A stretch of DNA of 64,000 nt. Source: Ectobacillus ponti. Lineage in GTDB: Bacteria; Bacillota; Bacilli; Bacillales; Bacillaceae_G. The position numbers were made by a program, and so were the translations under genes. The stretch is from contig NZ_JANCLT010000011.1 in the NCBI RefSeq assembly GCF_024294785.1, positions 1-64,000 of the forward strand, given 5' to 3'. Of this stretch, positions 7,845 to 14,791 are shown one piece after another; positions within the stretch are counted from its first letter, which is position 1; each line of letters begins with the position of its first letter. The notes below the pieces were generated by a model. It made no database searches, was not told the origin of the DNA, and worked only from the letters and a program-made list of their open reading frames with translations.

Positions 7845-8088
7845 CTATAGACGGACAAGGGGATTTCAAGAAGTCATCAGCAAAAAAAAGGCTGTTTGAT
7901 GGGTTGCGGTCATGGGAAGAGAGAGGCTGGAGCCCGCCCTTTCGAAGCAAACCCATATAAAAGCGGGCTTTTCTCATACCGCCGCAAAAGAAAATTCAGC
8001 ACCGCAATGATAAGCGTTTTCTTTCCCTATGCATATACTGGTATCGTCAGCACAGTCTATCAATCACGGCTCGGGGGAGAGGGTCACA

Positions 8089-8751
8089 TTGTCGAGAAAG
8101 AAACAACCGAAATATAATGTTGGCGATATAGTCGTGATTACGTTGTACGGCACAGTCGGGAAGATTACGAACATTAAGCTTCTGGACGGCGCTTATGTAT
8201 ATGAAGTCAACAATCACGACGGCTTATATGCCGAGCATACATTACAACTTATTACAGATTATGAGGGACGGAATGTGGAGAAAGAATGGATTGAATTGAA
8301 TTATAAGTTTACCTTTGGCGATTTGGTGCAGGTGACAGGTTATGAAAAGGACGTATTCCGCATAGTCGGGTACCGTACTGAGGTATGGCGCTACAAGAAT
8401 GACTCTTGGGAAGATACAATTTATGAATTAAGTCGCATTACAGATGGCGAATGGCTGGAGGCTGACGAATCCGACCTTGTTCTCTTGGCAAATGCCCAAA
8501 TGGCCAACAGCATTTTAAAGAAGCTGAAAAATGATAAGGCCGGCATCAACAAGCTCGACCTGGAAAAGCTGAAATCGGTCAACAGCTCCAAACGCGGCGG
8601 CATTAAGACGAGCCGGAAGGAGATCATTGACGGACTGCTTGATATATATAATGATTACCGGGAGCTGTATGATACATTCCAGGATGAAGAGTACAAGATT
8701 GTGATGGACCTTGTCCGAAAGTACTTAACGAAGCTGACGGAGAAAAAATAG
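8089..8751 (+). CDS. yodN: YodN-like hypothetical protein
   Basis: 220-residue cytoplasmic protein that I place with B. subtilis YodN by its pattern (SRKKQPKYNVGDIVVIT, the FGDLVQVTGYEKDVFRIVG core, then a basic linker and a helical C-terminus) and by its position next to YozE and YozD homologues. The N-terminal half has two small SH3-like beta units (VGDIVVITLYGTVGKI and FGDLVQVTGYE). The C-terminal half is charged and helical, with RKEIIDGLLDIYNDYRELYDTF. Molecular function is not known. The chosen start is TTG 8089 behind GGGGGAGAGGG; upstream codons in the same frame lack a ribosome site. Confidence 0.75.
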   Translation: MSRKKQPKYNVGDIVVITLYGTVGKITNIKLLDGAYVYEVNNHDGLYAEHTLQLITDYEGRNVEKEWIELNYKFTFGDLVQVTGYEKDVFRIVGYRTEVWRYKNDSWEDTIYELSRITDGEWLEADESDLVLLANAQMANSILKKLKNDKAGINKLDLEKLKSVNSSKRGGIKTSRKEIIDGLLDIYNDYRELYDTFQDEEYKIVMDLVRKYLTKLTEKK

Positions 8752-8757
8752 TGGAAT

Positions 8758-8934
8758 TTAGAGAGAAAAAAGGATTTGCAGCAACAAATACATCGTGTAA
8801 GGTATGCCTGCTACCCCTGCAAACACAAGCAGCACTCGAATGAAACGGTCGCACATTGCACCAAAGGTCTCGCCTGCAAACACATCCATCCATGTGTCCT
8901 CTTCGTGTTCTTCTGCCATCCATTCCTTGTTCAT
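8758..8934 (-). CDS. Small membrane protein, 58 aa
   Basis: A short frame on the minus strand, convergent with yodN and only six bases from its stop. It encodes an acidic N-terminus (MNKEWMAEEHEEDTWMD), a linker, and then a single strongly hydrophobic segment (about residues 33-57, from FIRVLLVFAGVAG to the end), predicted to span the membrane. The ATG at 8934 is preceded by a perfect GAGGAGG ribosome site. It has no paralogue in the window and I do not recognise a family. Gene order in B. subtilis has other yod genes here, so it may be a lineage-specific membrane microprotein. Confidence 0.65.
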   Translation of the reverse strand: MNKEWMAEEHEEDTWMDVFAGETFGAMCDRFIRVLLVFAGVAGIPYTMYLLLQILFSL

Positions 8935-9091
8935 CTTTGTTCCTCCTCATCAACAGCTTGTACTACATGGGTATGCGCTGTCTTCTTCTTCTATGACAAT
9001 TACATAGACTTCTTCCCCCAGAAAAATGTTTCGGGCTTAGACACATATTTTGCAATTTCCCTCATAAAACAGAACTAAAGGGGTGATGAGT

Positions 9092-9268
9092 GTGAAAGAA
9101 ATTGAAGTAGTCATTGACACGGAAGAGATTGCCGAATTCTTTTACAATCAATTAATCCAAAGGGGCTACGCGCCTGCGCCAGAGGAGATTGAGGAGCTGG
9201 CCGATATTACGTTCGATTATTTGCTGGAAAAGTGCATGATCGACGAGATTTTTGAGGAAGAAGAATAA
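9092..9268 (+). CDS. yozD: YozD-like small acidic protein
   Basis: 58-residue acidic protein matching B. subtilis YozD in length and pattern (KEIEVVIDTEEIAEFFYNQL, then ADITFDYLLEKCMIDE). Function unknown; it is predicted to be helical and cytoplasmic. The likely start is GTG 9092, eight bases after AAAGGGG; GTG 9083 and ATG 9086 in the same frame are too close to that ribosome site. Its proximity to YodN- and YozE-like genes mirrors the B. subtilis arrangement. It is followed by its own terminator. Confidence 0.85.
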   Translation: MKEIEVVIDTEEIAEFFYNQLIQRGYAPAPEEIEELADITFDYLLEKCMIDEIFEEEE

Positions 9269-9278
9269 CAGGTGAGAG

Positions 9279-9306
9279 CGACGACGGGAATAGACTCGTC
9301 GTTTTT
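9279..9306 (+). terminator. Terminator of yozD
   Basis: Stem ACGACG (9281-9286)/CGTCGT (9297-9302) with a following T run. Confidence 0.7.
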
Positions 9307-9423
9307 CATGTTTATTGCAAACTATCACTATGGAGATTTGGTATTGTTTGGTATAATGAAAGAGAGTATGTGCATTCTTTGCTTCTGTACAGATAGAAGC
9401 TATTTTTTCAAAGAGGTGATGGT

Positions 9424-9594
9424 ATGCTAAAGAAGATTTTAAAGGCATTGCTCGGCCAATCCCATAAGCATCGGTATTCCAGCAGCGACTATCATAAGCA
9501 TCACAAGCATTATAATCACCATCAGTACGGCCACGGCCATTATAAGAAGAAGCATAAGAGCCACAGCTTCTTCTCCAGCTTCCTCAGCAGCTGA
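9424..9594 (+). CDS. Histidine/lysine-rich microprotein, 56 aa
   Basis: Tiny basic protein with a short amphipathic N-terminus (MLKKILKALLGQ) followed by a segment dense in His, Lys and Tyr: 12 of 56 residues are His (14, 16, 24, 26, 27, 29, 32, 33, 37, 39, 44, 47), ending in a Ser/Phe-rich tail. It has a good ribosome site (AGAGGTGATG). Its stop TGA shares its last base with the ATG of the following protein kinase gene (TGATG), so the two are translationally coupled. Metal or polyphosphate/phospholipid binding is plausible from composition only. The Ser-rich ends could be kinase targets. No known family is recognised. Confidence 0.75.
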   Translation: MLKKILKALLGQSHKHRYSSSDYHKHHKHYNHHQYGHGHYKKKHKSHSFFSSFLSS

Positions 9595-10415
9595 TGAGGG
9601 ATTGGCTGCAGCGCATTGCAGCTCTTTGGGACCGGCCCTGGAACATCGGGACGCTCATCGGGGAGAAATACCGGCTGGAGCGTTTGCTGGGGGCAGGCAG
9701 CTATGGCTTTGCCTATGCAGCAACGGATTGTATCTCCAGCCAGCAGGTTGTCATCAAGCAGCTGCGCAGAAGCAAGCAGTTGCAGGAAGCGGGGCGCAAG
9801 TCGTTTCAATACGAGCAGAACATCTTGCGGCAGCTGTCCCATCCAAGCATTCCACGGTTTCGGGAGGCGTTTGTCTGGCAGGACAGCAGCTGCTTTGTAA
9901 TGGACTATATACAGGGCAAGACGTTTGAGGATCTCATCTTCAGCGAACAGGCTGTATTTCCGGAAGCGGATGCCTTTTTGGTTGTGGAGCGGATCTTACA
10001 AATTGTCCGGTACATTCATGCACAGGGAATTGTACACCGTGATTTGCGGATTCCGAATATCATCTTGTCAGGCGGGGAACTCTATATCATCGACTTTGGT
10101 CTGGCGCGCCCGGCTGGTGATTGGGAAGAGCGGGAAGCCTCATTTTCCGGCACGAAAAGGTATATGCGGGAAACGCAGTATCGCAGTGACTTTTATGCAC
10201 TTGGCCATTTTCTGCTGTTTCTTCTGTATTCCGGCTATGAGCCAAAGAAGCGGGAGCAGCCCTGGTATGAGGAATTGGCATTATCGGCTGCAGCCCGTCA
10301 CAGCATCAGGCGGATGCTGCAGATGGAAGCACCTTACGAGCATGCAGATGAGATATTGGCTGACGTTCAGATGATTGTGAAAGGGCGGGAGAAGGCATGT
10401 TTCAAAAGATATTAG
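9594..10415 (+). CDS. Hanks-type Ser/Thr protein kinase (YbdM-like)
   Basis: 273-residue soluble kinase domain without membrane anchor or PASTA repeats. Subdomains visible: glycine loop GAGSYGFAYA (33-42), catalytic Lys55 (VVIKQL), alpha-C Glu74, HRDLRIPN catalytic loop (148-155; Lys of the usual HRDLKxxN replaced by Arg), DFG at 167-169, and the D-x-x-x-LG motif at 199. An obvious APE motif is missing, so the activation segment is unusual. In general form it resembles B. subtilis YbdM. It is the middle gene of an operon: upstream it overlaps the His-rich protein by one base, and downstream it overlaps spo0M by 19 bases. This suggests the kinase acts on, or with, these partners. Confidence 0.9.
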   Translation: MRDWLQRIAALWDRPWNIGTLIGEKYRLERLLGAGSYGFAYAATDCISSQQVVIKQLRRSKQLQEAGRKSFQYEQNILRQLSHPSIPRFREAFVWQDSSCFVMDYIQGKTFEDLIFSEQAVFPEADAFLVVERILQIVRYIHAQGIVHRDLRIPNIILSGGELYIIDFGLARPAGDWEEREASFSGTKRYMRETQYRSDFYALGHFLLFLLYSGYEPKKREQPWYEELALSAAARHSIRRMLQMEAPYEHADEILADVQMIVKGREKACFKRY

Positions 10416-11161
10416 CAAGCATCGGTGTTGGGGCGGCAAAGGTGGATACGGTACTGCAGCAGGAGCATTGCTATGCGGGGGATCCGGTCCGCGGCGCGGT
10501 CCGGATTGAAGGCGGCGCGGTGGAGCAGCAGATCGACAGCATCTATCTTGTGCTGTCCATGCTGTATACAAAGGAAGCGGATGACAGGAAAGTGAAGGTC
10601 CAATATGATTTGGACCGGTTCCAATTGACGGAGCCAATCCTCATTTCTCCCGGGGAAAAACGGGAGGTGCCATTTTCCTTTCTGCTGCCGCTTGAAACGC
10701 CGGTTACGTTCGGCTCGCGCAGTGTGTGGGTGAGCACTGGGTTGGATATTAAGAACAGCATCGATCCGACAGACCGGGACTACCTGGAGGTGCTGCCGAG
10801 CCCCCTGCTCGGAAAAGTGCTGGAGAGTGTGCAGAGTTTGGGATTCCGTCTGCGCCAAGCAGAGTGTGAGGAACTGCCGCATCGGCTGCGCCAGCATGTT
10901 CCGTTTGCACAGGAGTTTGAGTTTGTGCCTACAAGCGGTCCGTTCCACCGCAAGCTCGATGAGCTGGAGCTGCTTGTGCTGCCGGTTGCGAAGGATGAGC
11001 TGGAAATTGTGATGGAGATCGACCGCAAAGCAAGGGGGCTGGCCGGACTGCTCTCGGAAGCGATGGATTTGGATGAAACGCGTGTCCGTTTCCGTGTGGT
11101 TCCGCAGGACTTGCCGCAGTTTGCCGGCAAACTGGAGCAAATGATTTTTCGCTATTGCTGA
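10397..11161 (+). CDS. spo0M: Sporulation-control protein Spo0M
   Basis: 254-residue protein with an arrestin-like beta-sandwich fold (Spo0M family). Characteristic patterns: GVGAAKVDTVL near the N-terminus, RIEGGAVEQQIDSIYL, VWVSTGLDIKN, DPTDRDYLEVLPSP, and a C-terminal domain containing FEFVP and RGLAGLLSEAMDLDE. In B. subtilis, Spo0M influences entry to sporulation and cell morphology. The start at 10397 lies inside the kinase gene (19-bp overlap) behind GGGAGAAGG, so co-translation with the kinase is likely. This genetic linkage of Spo0M to a Ser/Thr kinase and a His-rich microprotein is notable. Confidence 0.93.
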   Translation: MFQKILASIGVGAAKVDTVLQQEHCYAGDPVRGAVRIEGGAVEQQIDSIYLVLSMLYTKEADDRKVKVQYDLDRFQLTEPILISPGEKREVPFSFLLPLETPVTFGSRSVWVSTGLDIKNSIDPTDRDYLEVLPSPLLGKVLESVQSLGFRLRQAECEELPHRLRQHVPFAQEFEFVPTSGPFHRKLDELELLVLPVAKDELEIVMEIDRKARGLAGLLSEAMDLDETRVRFRVVPQDLPQFAGKLEQMIFRYC

Positions 11162-11173
11162 TGCATAGAAAAC

Positions 11174-11208
11174 AAAACGGAGGGGAAACTAAGTTCACCC
11201 TCCGTTTT
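11174..11208 (+). terminator. Terminator of the kinase-spo0M operon
   Basis: A perfect 11-bp stem AAAACGGAGGG/CCCTCCGTTTT (11174-11184, 11198-11208) lies 12 bases after the spo0M stop. The T run is short. Confidence 0.75.
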
Positions 11209-11234
11209 GCCGTGCGTAAGACGGAGATAACCTC

Positions 11235-11846
11235 ATGTATATGGACGTGAAAACGGATATGCTGAAAAAATGGACGGTACATGCTGCTGTCTTGCTTACT
11301 GTACGCTTGGGAATTGTTATACTATGCATCAAGCATGGCGCTCTTGCTGAACGGAGCCCCGTGTGGCTGGTCACATCCGTTTGGAATGGAATCAGAGTCG
11401 GGGCGCCCTTTGTCATCCTTCTTCTTTTATACGCACTTGCTTGCAACCAAGTGCTTGCGGCTTTGCTGCAGGCTGCAGTTCTGCACGGTTCCAGCTGGCT
11501 GGAAAGGGGCCTTGACCTTTGGTATGAGCGGACGAGGCCGGATATGGGGGCTTTAATGACAGCCACCAGCTACAGTGTGCCAAGCAGCTATACAATGAAT
11601 GCCACTGCGTTTCTTGGATGTGCCGCTTACTTAACCATTACAGAGCAGCGCCTCACCTTGCTGCAGAAGCTGTTATTTATCATTGGCATGACATGTTTGA
11701 CAGTATGCGCAATCAGAGGCGGCGTAGCGATGGGGCTTCACGCGCCAGCGAGCATATGGGCTGGGGTTTGGGCTGGCATCGGCTGGCTGCTGGTATGCAT
11801 GCTGTTTCATCATTTCGGCCGATTTGCTGCAAGACAGCAGACGTAA
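11235..11846 (+). CDS. Degenerate PAP2-family membrane protein
   Basis: 203-residue protein with about five membrane helices in the arrangement of type-2 phosphatidic acid phosphatases. The first catalytic motif survives in part (LWYERTRPD, near residues 95-103). The second motif, normally PSGH, reads PSSY, so the catalytic His is missing. The third, normally SRxxxGxHxxxD, reads IRGGVAMGLHAPASIW, which keeps a His but loses the Asp. It is therefore unlikely to be an active phosphatase and may be a binding or structural relative. B. subtilis has a PAP2 protein (YodM) in the yod region, but whether this is its orthologue is unclear. A canonical PAP2 enzyme lies at 59101. Confidence 0.75.
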   Translation: MYMDVKTDMLKKWTVHAAVLLTVRLGIVILCIKHGALAERSPVWLVTSVWNGIRVGAPFVILLLLYALACNQVLAALLQAAVLHGSSWLERGLDLWYERTRPDMGALMTATSYSVPSSYTMNATAFLGCAAYLTITEQRLTLLQKLLFIIGMTCLTVCAIRGGVAMGLHAPASIWAGVWAGIGWLLVCMLFHHFGRFAARQQT

Positions 11847-11995
11847 AAATGTTCACAAATTAGTAAGAAGAACTGGGCGAATTCTGTATTAAGTTCCCAG
11901 TTCAGTGGGGTACAATAGAAATAGATAGTTCTATACCCTTTGTTATAATAAGGGATATGAACTGTTTCATGCACCAAACCTGGGAGGGAATGACC

Positions 11996-12469
11996 ATGTC
12001 GTTTGCTTATAAGAAAAGAGAATTTGAAGATATTTTTGCTTGGGCAGAAGACGGCAACTCCAAATGCTTTTACTGCAGAGATAAGGAAGATGCGCCGCTG
12101 GCAGTGGCCTTGGTGCATGGCAAAGGAATCTGCCATGCTTGTCTGGAACGGTTTGAAATCGGCCACCTTGGGGCAGACCGCCACGTTGTCGACCATATCG
12201 CTCCGGAGTTTCAGTCCCGCGAAGAAGCGCTCCGTTGGTTTAAGCAGTATGGAGAAGTGCATTTTGTGGATGTGGTGGATGAAGAGCAGGATGACGTGTA
12301 CATTTATCATTTCGTAAATGATCCGGAGAAATACAGGAAATATCAAGAAATGCTGGAAGAGATGAGAAGCAAGGGGCATTTGGTGCACCTGCTGGATGAC
12401 CGTGAAGTGGAAATGAGCTACAACAGCCTGGAGATTCATAAGGACGGAAGATACAGCATTGTATCGTAG
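11996..12469 (+). CDS. Hypothetical zinc-ribbon-like protein
   Basis: 157-residue cytoplasmic acidic protein. Near the N-terminus two CxxC pairs (Cys24/Cys27 and Cys46/Cys49, in CFYC and CHAC) are spaced as in a small zinc ribbon. The rest is rich in acidic and aromatic residues with no other recognisable motif. The start at 11996 is seven bases after GGGAGGG; an ATG at 11990 is too close to it. The gene stands alone between AT-rich promoter-like sequence (several TATAAT-like elements at 11911-11949) and a strong terminator. I do not recognise a named family. Confidence 0.7.
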   Translation: MSFAYKKREFEDIFAWAEDGNSKCFYCRDKEDAPLAVALVHGKGICHACLERFEIGHLGADRHVVDHIAPEFQSREEALRWFKQYGEVHFVDVVDEEQDDVYIYHFVNDPEKYRKYQEMLEEMRSKGHLVHLLDDREVEMSYNSLEIHKDGRYSIVS

Positions 12470-12470
12470 A

Positions 12471-12500
12471 AAAACGGCAAAGACCCTCTTTGCCGTTTTT
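12471..12500 (+). terminator. Rho-independent terminator
   Basis: A 13-bp stem (12471-12483 with 12487-12499) has a 3-base loop and ends in TTTTT. Beyond it, 12501-12690 shows no gene or clear structured element. Confidence 0.9.
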
Positions 12501-12696
12501 GCCTGTAATTCTTACGGGTACTATGTGAGTTGCCGGCAAGCTTGACCGCTGCGAGAAGCCCTATCATTGTGCCGCGGCCACCCTCACGAGACGAAAGTTT
12601 CCTCACCAAGAGTAACAAATGACGATTAAGCGGGTCTATATAAGCATGCGTTGGCATTGTGGCAGATCGGAAGCATGTTGCAGCGGGCCAAAGAGT

Positions 12697-12726
12697 TTGA
12701 CATTTCTTTGTGAGAGAGCGTATAAA
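12697..12726 (+). promoter_or_regulatory. Sigma-A promoter of the thioredoxin-like gene
   Basis: TTGACA (12697-12702), N18, TATAAA (12721-12726). It is placed about 34 bases before the thioredoxin-like start, with the ribosome site in between. Confidence 0.7.
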
Positions 12727-12759
12727 GAAAGAGCATACATACAGCAAGGAGGGATTTTG

Positions 12760-13077
12760 ATGGAACGCATTACAACTGCAGAAGCATTTCAGGAGATCAT
12801 TTCTGGCGAAACACCGGTTGTTGTGAAATTCTTTACAACATGGTGCCCGGATTGTGTCCGGATGGACAACTTTATTGGCGATGTGATGGAAGAGTACAGC
12901 CGCTTTGCCTGGTACGAAATCAACAAGGATGAGTTCCCGGCGATTGCGGAGGAATATCAGGTAATGGGCATTCCGAGCCTGCTGGTGTTTGAAGCCGGCA
13001 ACAAAATCGGCCATTTGCACAGTGCAAATGCCAAAACAGAGGAGCAGGTGGTCGAATTCCTGCAGCCATATTATTAA
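12760..13077 (+). CDS. ydbP: Thioredoxin-like protein (YdbP family)
   Basis: 105-residue thioredoxin-fold protein with active site WCPDC (Cys29 and Cys32), flanked by VVVKFFTTWCPDCVRMDNFIGD, and the cis-proline loop MGIPSLLVF. The sequence pattern, including HLHSANAK near the C-terminus, follows B. subtilis YdbP rather than the general thioredoxin TrxA, whose site is WCGPC. It probably acts as a cytoplasmic disulfide reductase. The start at 12760 follows AAGGAGGG and a clear sigma-A promoter. In-frame codons far upstream (from 12619) fall before the promoter and are not coding. It is monocistronic. Confidence 0.9.
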   Translation: MERITTAEAFQEIISGETPVVVKFFTTWCPDCVRMDNFIGDVMEEYSRFAWYEINKDEFPAIAEEYQVMGIPSLLVFEAGNKIGHLHSANAKTEEQVVEFLQPYY

Positions 13078-13082
13078 GGAGC

Positions 13083-13113
13083 AAGGGAGCCGTTAACGGC
13101 TCCTTCTTCTTTT
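13083..13113 (+). terminator. Terminator of the thioredoxin-like gene
   Basis: Stem GGAGCCG/CGGCTCC (13086-13092, 13097-13103) followed by a T-rich run. Confidence 0.85.
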
Positions 13114-13120
13114 ATGGCCG

Positions 13121-13282
13121 CCCCTCTGTGAGCCAAACAAGCCCCCTTCGCTTTTCTCATGTCCAGCTGCGGGAACTGGCGCACTGCCAGGGAGAACCCA
13201 TCCGCCTAAAAGGCAAACAGCGCCTTTTAGCGGCTGGAATCTCCCCTCTGTGAGCCAAACAAGCCCCCTTCGCTTTTCTCAT
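13121..13282. repeat. Repeat-flanked palindromic element
   Basis: Two identical 40-bp direct repeats (13121-13160 and 13243-13282) bracket an 82-bp core. The core contains the hairpin CTGGC-N5-GCCAG (13176-13190), a longer imperfect palindrome (13202-13214 with 13222-13233), and an outer CCAGC/GCTGG pair (13163-13167 with 13233-13237). It fills the intergenic region between two genes and no convincing gene lies in it. It resembles dispersed intergenic repeat elements of Bacillaceae, but copies elsewhere cannot be checked here. Confidence 0.8.
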
Positions 13283-13379
13283 AAAAAATTCAGAAAATGG
13301 CGAGATTTTCACTTCCCTTGTCAAGGCGGATTTGGCAAGATAGTATGGAAGGGAGAAGTTCAAGAAGGGGGTCTTGTTA

Positions 13380-13619
13380 ATGAAGTTTGAAATTCATACA
13401 AGCATTTTGACAAATGATTTGGAAATGCGGGCCGATGCAGAACACAACCTGTTTGAACTTACGGTGGAGGGCTACCATCTGTATCCGCTGCAGGAAGCTG
13501 TAACGCTGTACCGGACGGAAAAAGAGAAAATTGGAACAGCTGTGCCAAAGAGAATCTCCTGGGAAGAAGGGAAGACGATTCTTCTCTATCAATTAGTGTC
13601 CCTTCATTCTGTCAATTAA
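13380..13619 (+). CDS. Small hypothetical protein upstream of sbcDC
   Basis: 79-residue protein with no signal peptide or membrane segment. The ATG at 13380 follows AGAAGGGGG by eight bases; TTG 13374 in the same frame is too near. The sequence ends WEEGKTILLYQLVSLHSVN, and the overall length and ending are faintly like the DUF2535 family of Bacilli; this resemblance is weak. It is separated from sbcD by only 14 bases, and the AAGGAG ribosome site of sbcD overlaps its stop, so it is probably cotranscribed with sbcDC. Confidence 0.65.
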   Translation: MKFEIHTSILTNDLEMRADAEHNLFELTVEGYHLYPLQEAVTLYRTEKEKIGTAVPKRISWEEGKTILLYQLVSLHSVN

Positions 13620-13633
13620 GGAGCATAAAAAGG

Positions 13634-14791
13634 ATGAAATTTTTTCACACTGCCGACTGGCATTTAGGAAAGCTTGTTCATGGTGTATACATGACGCGTG
13701 ACCAGGAGTATGTGCTGGCACAATTCATAGAAGCAGTACGGCAGGAGCGCCCGGATGCAGTTGTCATCGCGGGCGATTTGTATGACCGTGCCGTGCCGCC
13801 GACTGAAGCTGTAGAGCTATTAAACCGTGTGTTGAAAATGATTGTAATAGATTTAGAGACACCTGTGCTCGCGATTGCCGGAAACCACGACAGCCCGGAC
13901 CGGGTGCATTTTGGCAGCGAGCTCATGAAGGAAACGGGTCTGCACCTTGTGGGACAGTTCCGCCATCCGCATGAGACGGCGGTGCTGCAAGATGCGTACG
14001 GGGAGGTACACTTCCACCTTGTACCGTACGCGGACCCGAATATGGTCCGGTCCGCGATGGGGAATGAAGATATTCGCTCTCACGATGACGCGATGCGTAT
14101 ACTCGTGCAATCCATAACAGAGGCCATGGATCCGGCAGCCCGTCATGTATTTGTCGGACATGCCTTTGTTACCCCAAGCGGAGAAAAGGAAGAAAATACA
14201 AGCGAGAGTGAGCGCCCGTTATCTATTGGCGGCGCGGAATATGTCAGCAGCCATTATTTTGCCCCATTCCATTATACAGCGCTCGGGCATCTGCATCAGG
14301 CTCATCACGTCCGGGACGAGCGGATTCGCTACGCCGGCTCCCCGCTGAAGTATTCTGTTTCAGAGGAGCATCACAACAAGGGCTTCTATATCGTGGATCT
14401 GGACGGGGAAGGGAATGTGAAGGCGGAAAAACGGGAGCTGGCGCCAGCCCGTGATATGCGTTCCGTGGAAGCGCTGCTGGATGACCTGTTGCGCCATGAA
14501 ACGAATGAGGATTATGTCTTTGTCCGTTTGCTGGATGAAGCGCCAGTGCTGCAGCCGATGGAAAAAATCCGGTCAGTGTATCCAAATGCCATGCACGTGG
14601 AGCGAGTCATCACCCGCCGGACAGATACAGGTGAAGAACAGGCAGATGTCTCCCGCCGCAAGATGGATGACGCCACCCTGCTGCAGTCCTTTTTCCGAGA
14701 GATGAAGGGCAAGGAGCTGTCTCAGACGCAGCAGCGTCTGTTCACTGAGCTATTGGAGGAAATGGGGCAGCAGGAGGGAGAGCGCGGATGA
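13634..14791 (+). CDS. sbcD: Exonuclease SbcCD subunit D
   Basis: 385-residue Mre11-type nuclease that with SbcC opens DNA hairpins and degrades DNA ends during repair. Calcineurin-like phosphoesterase motifs coordinating two metal ions are clear: DWHLGK (Asp8, His10), GDLYDR (Asp48), GNHDSP (Asn84, His85), GHAFV and ALGHLHQAH. The C-terminal capping domain then leads into the SbcC-binding end. The ATG at 13634 has AAGGAG upstream. The stop overlaps the sbcC start in ATGA, giving coupled translation and subunit balance. Length is normal for the family. Confidence 0.96.
   Translation: MKFFHTADWHLGKLVHGVYMTRDQEYVLAQFIEAVRQERPDAVVIAGDLYDRAVPPTEAVELLNRVLKMIVIDLETPVLAIAGNHDSPDRVHFGSELMKETGLHLVGQFRHPHETAVLQDAYGEVHFHLVPYADPNMVRSAMGNEDIRSHDDAMRILVQSITEAMDPAARHVFVGHAFVTPSGEKEENTSESERPLSIGGAEYVSSHYFAPFHYTALGHLHQAHHVRDERIRYAGSPLKYSVSEEHHNKGFYIVDLDGEGNVKAEKRELAPARDMRSVEALLDDLLRHETNEDYVFVRLLDEAPVLQPMEKIRSVYPNAMHVERVITRRTDTGEEQADVSRRKMDDATLLQSFFREMKGKELSQTQQRLFTELLEEMGQQEGERG

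Noticed and set aside
8776-9078. Plus-strand frames of about 100 and 67 codons between yodN and yozD
   Set aside because: No ribosome sites and Cys/His/Ser-rich composition; they mirror the better supported 58-aa minus-strand gene.
12540-12620. A T-box-like AGGGTGGCCGCGG string on the minus strand
   Set aside because: It misses bases of the AGGGTGGNACCGCG consensus and points toward the end of a convergent gene with no aminoacyl-tRNA or amino-acid gene downstream.
13157-13363. A 68-codon minus-strand frame in the repeat region
   Set aside because: It consists of the 40-bp repeats and palindromic core, lacks a ribosome site and has unusual Cys/Arg/Ser-rich composition.
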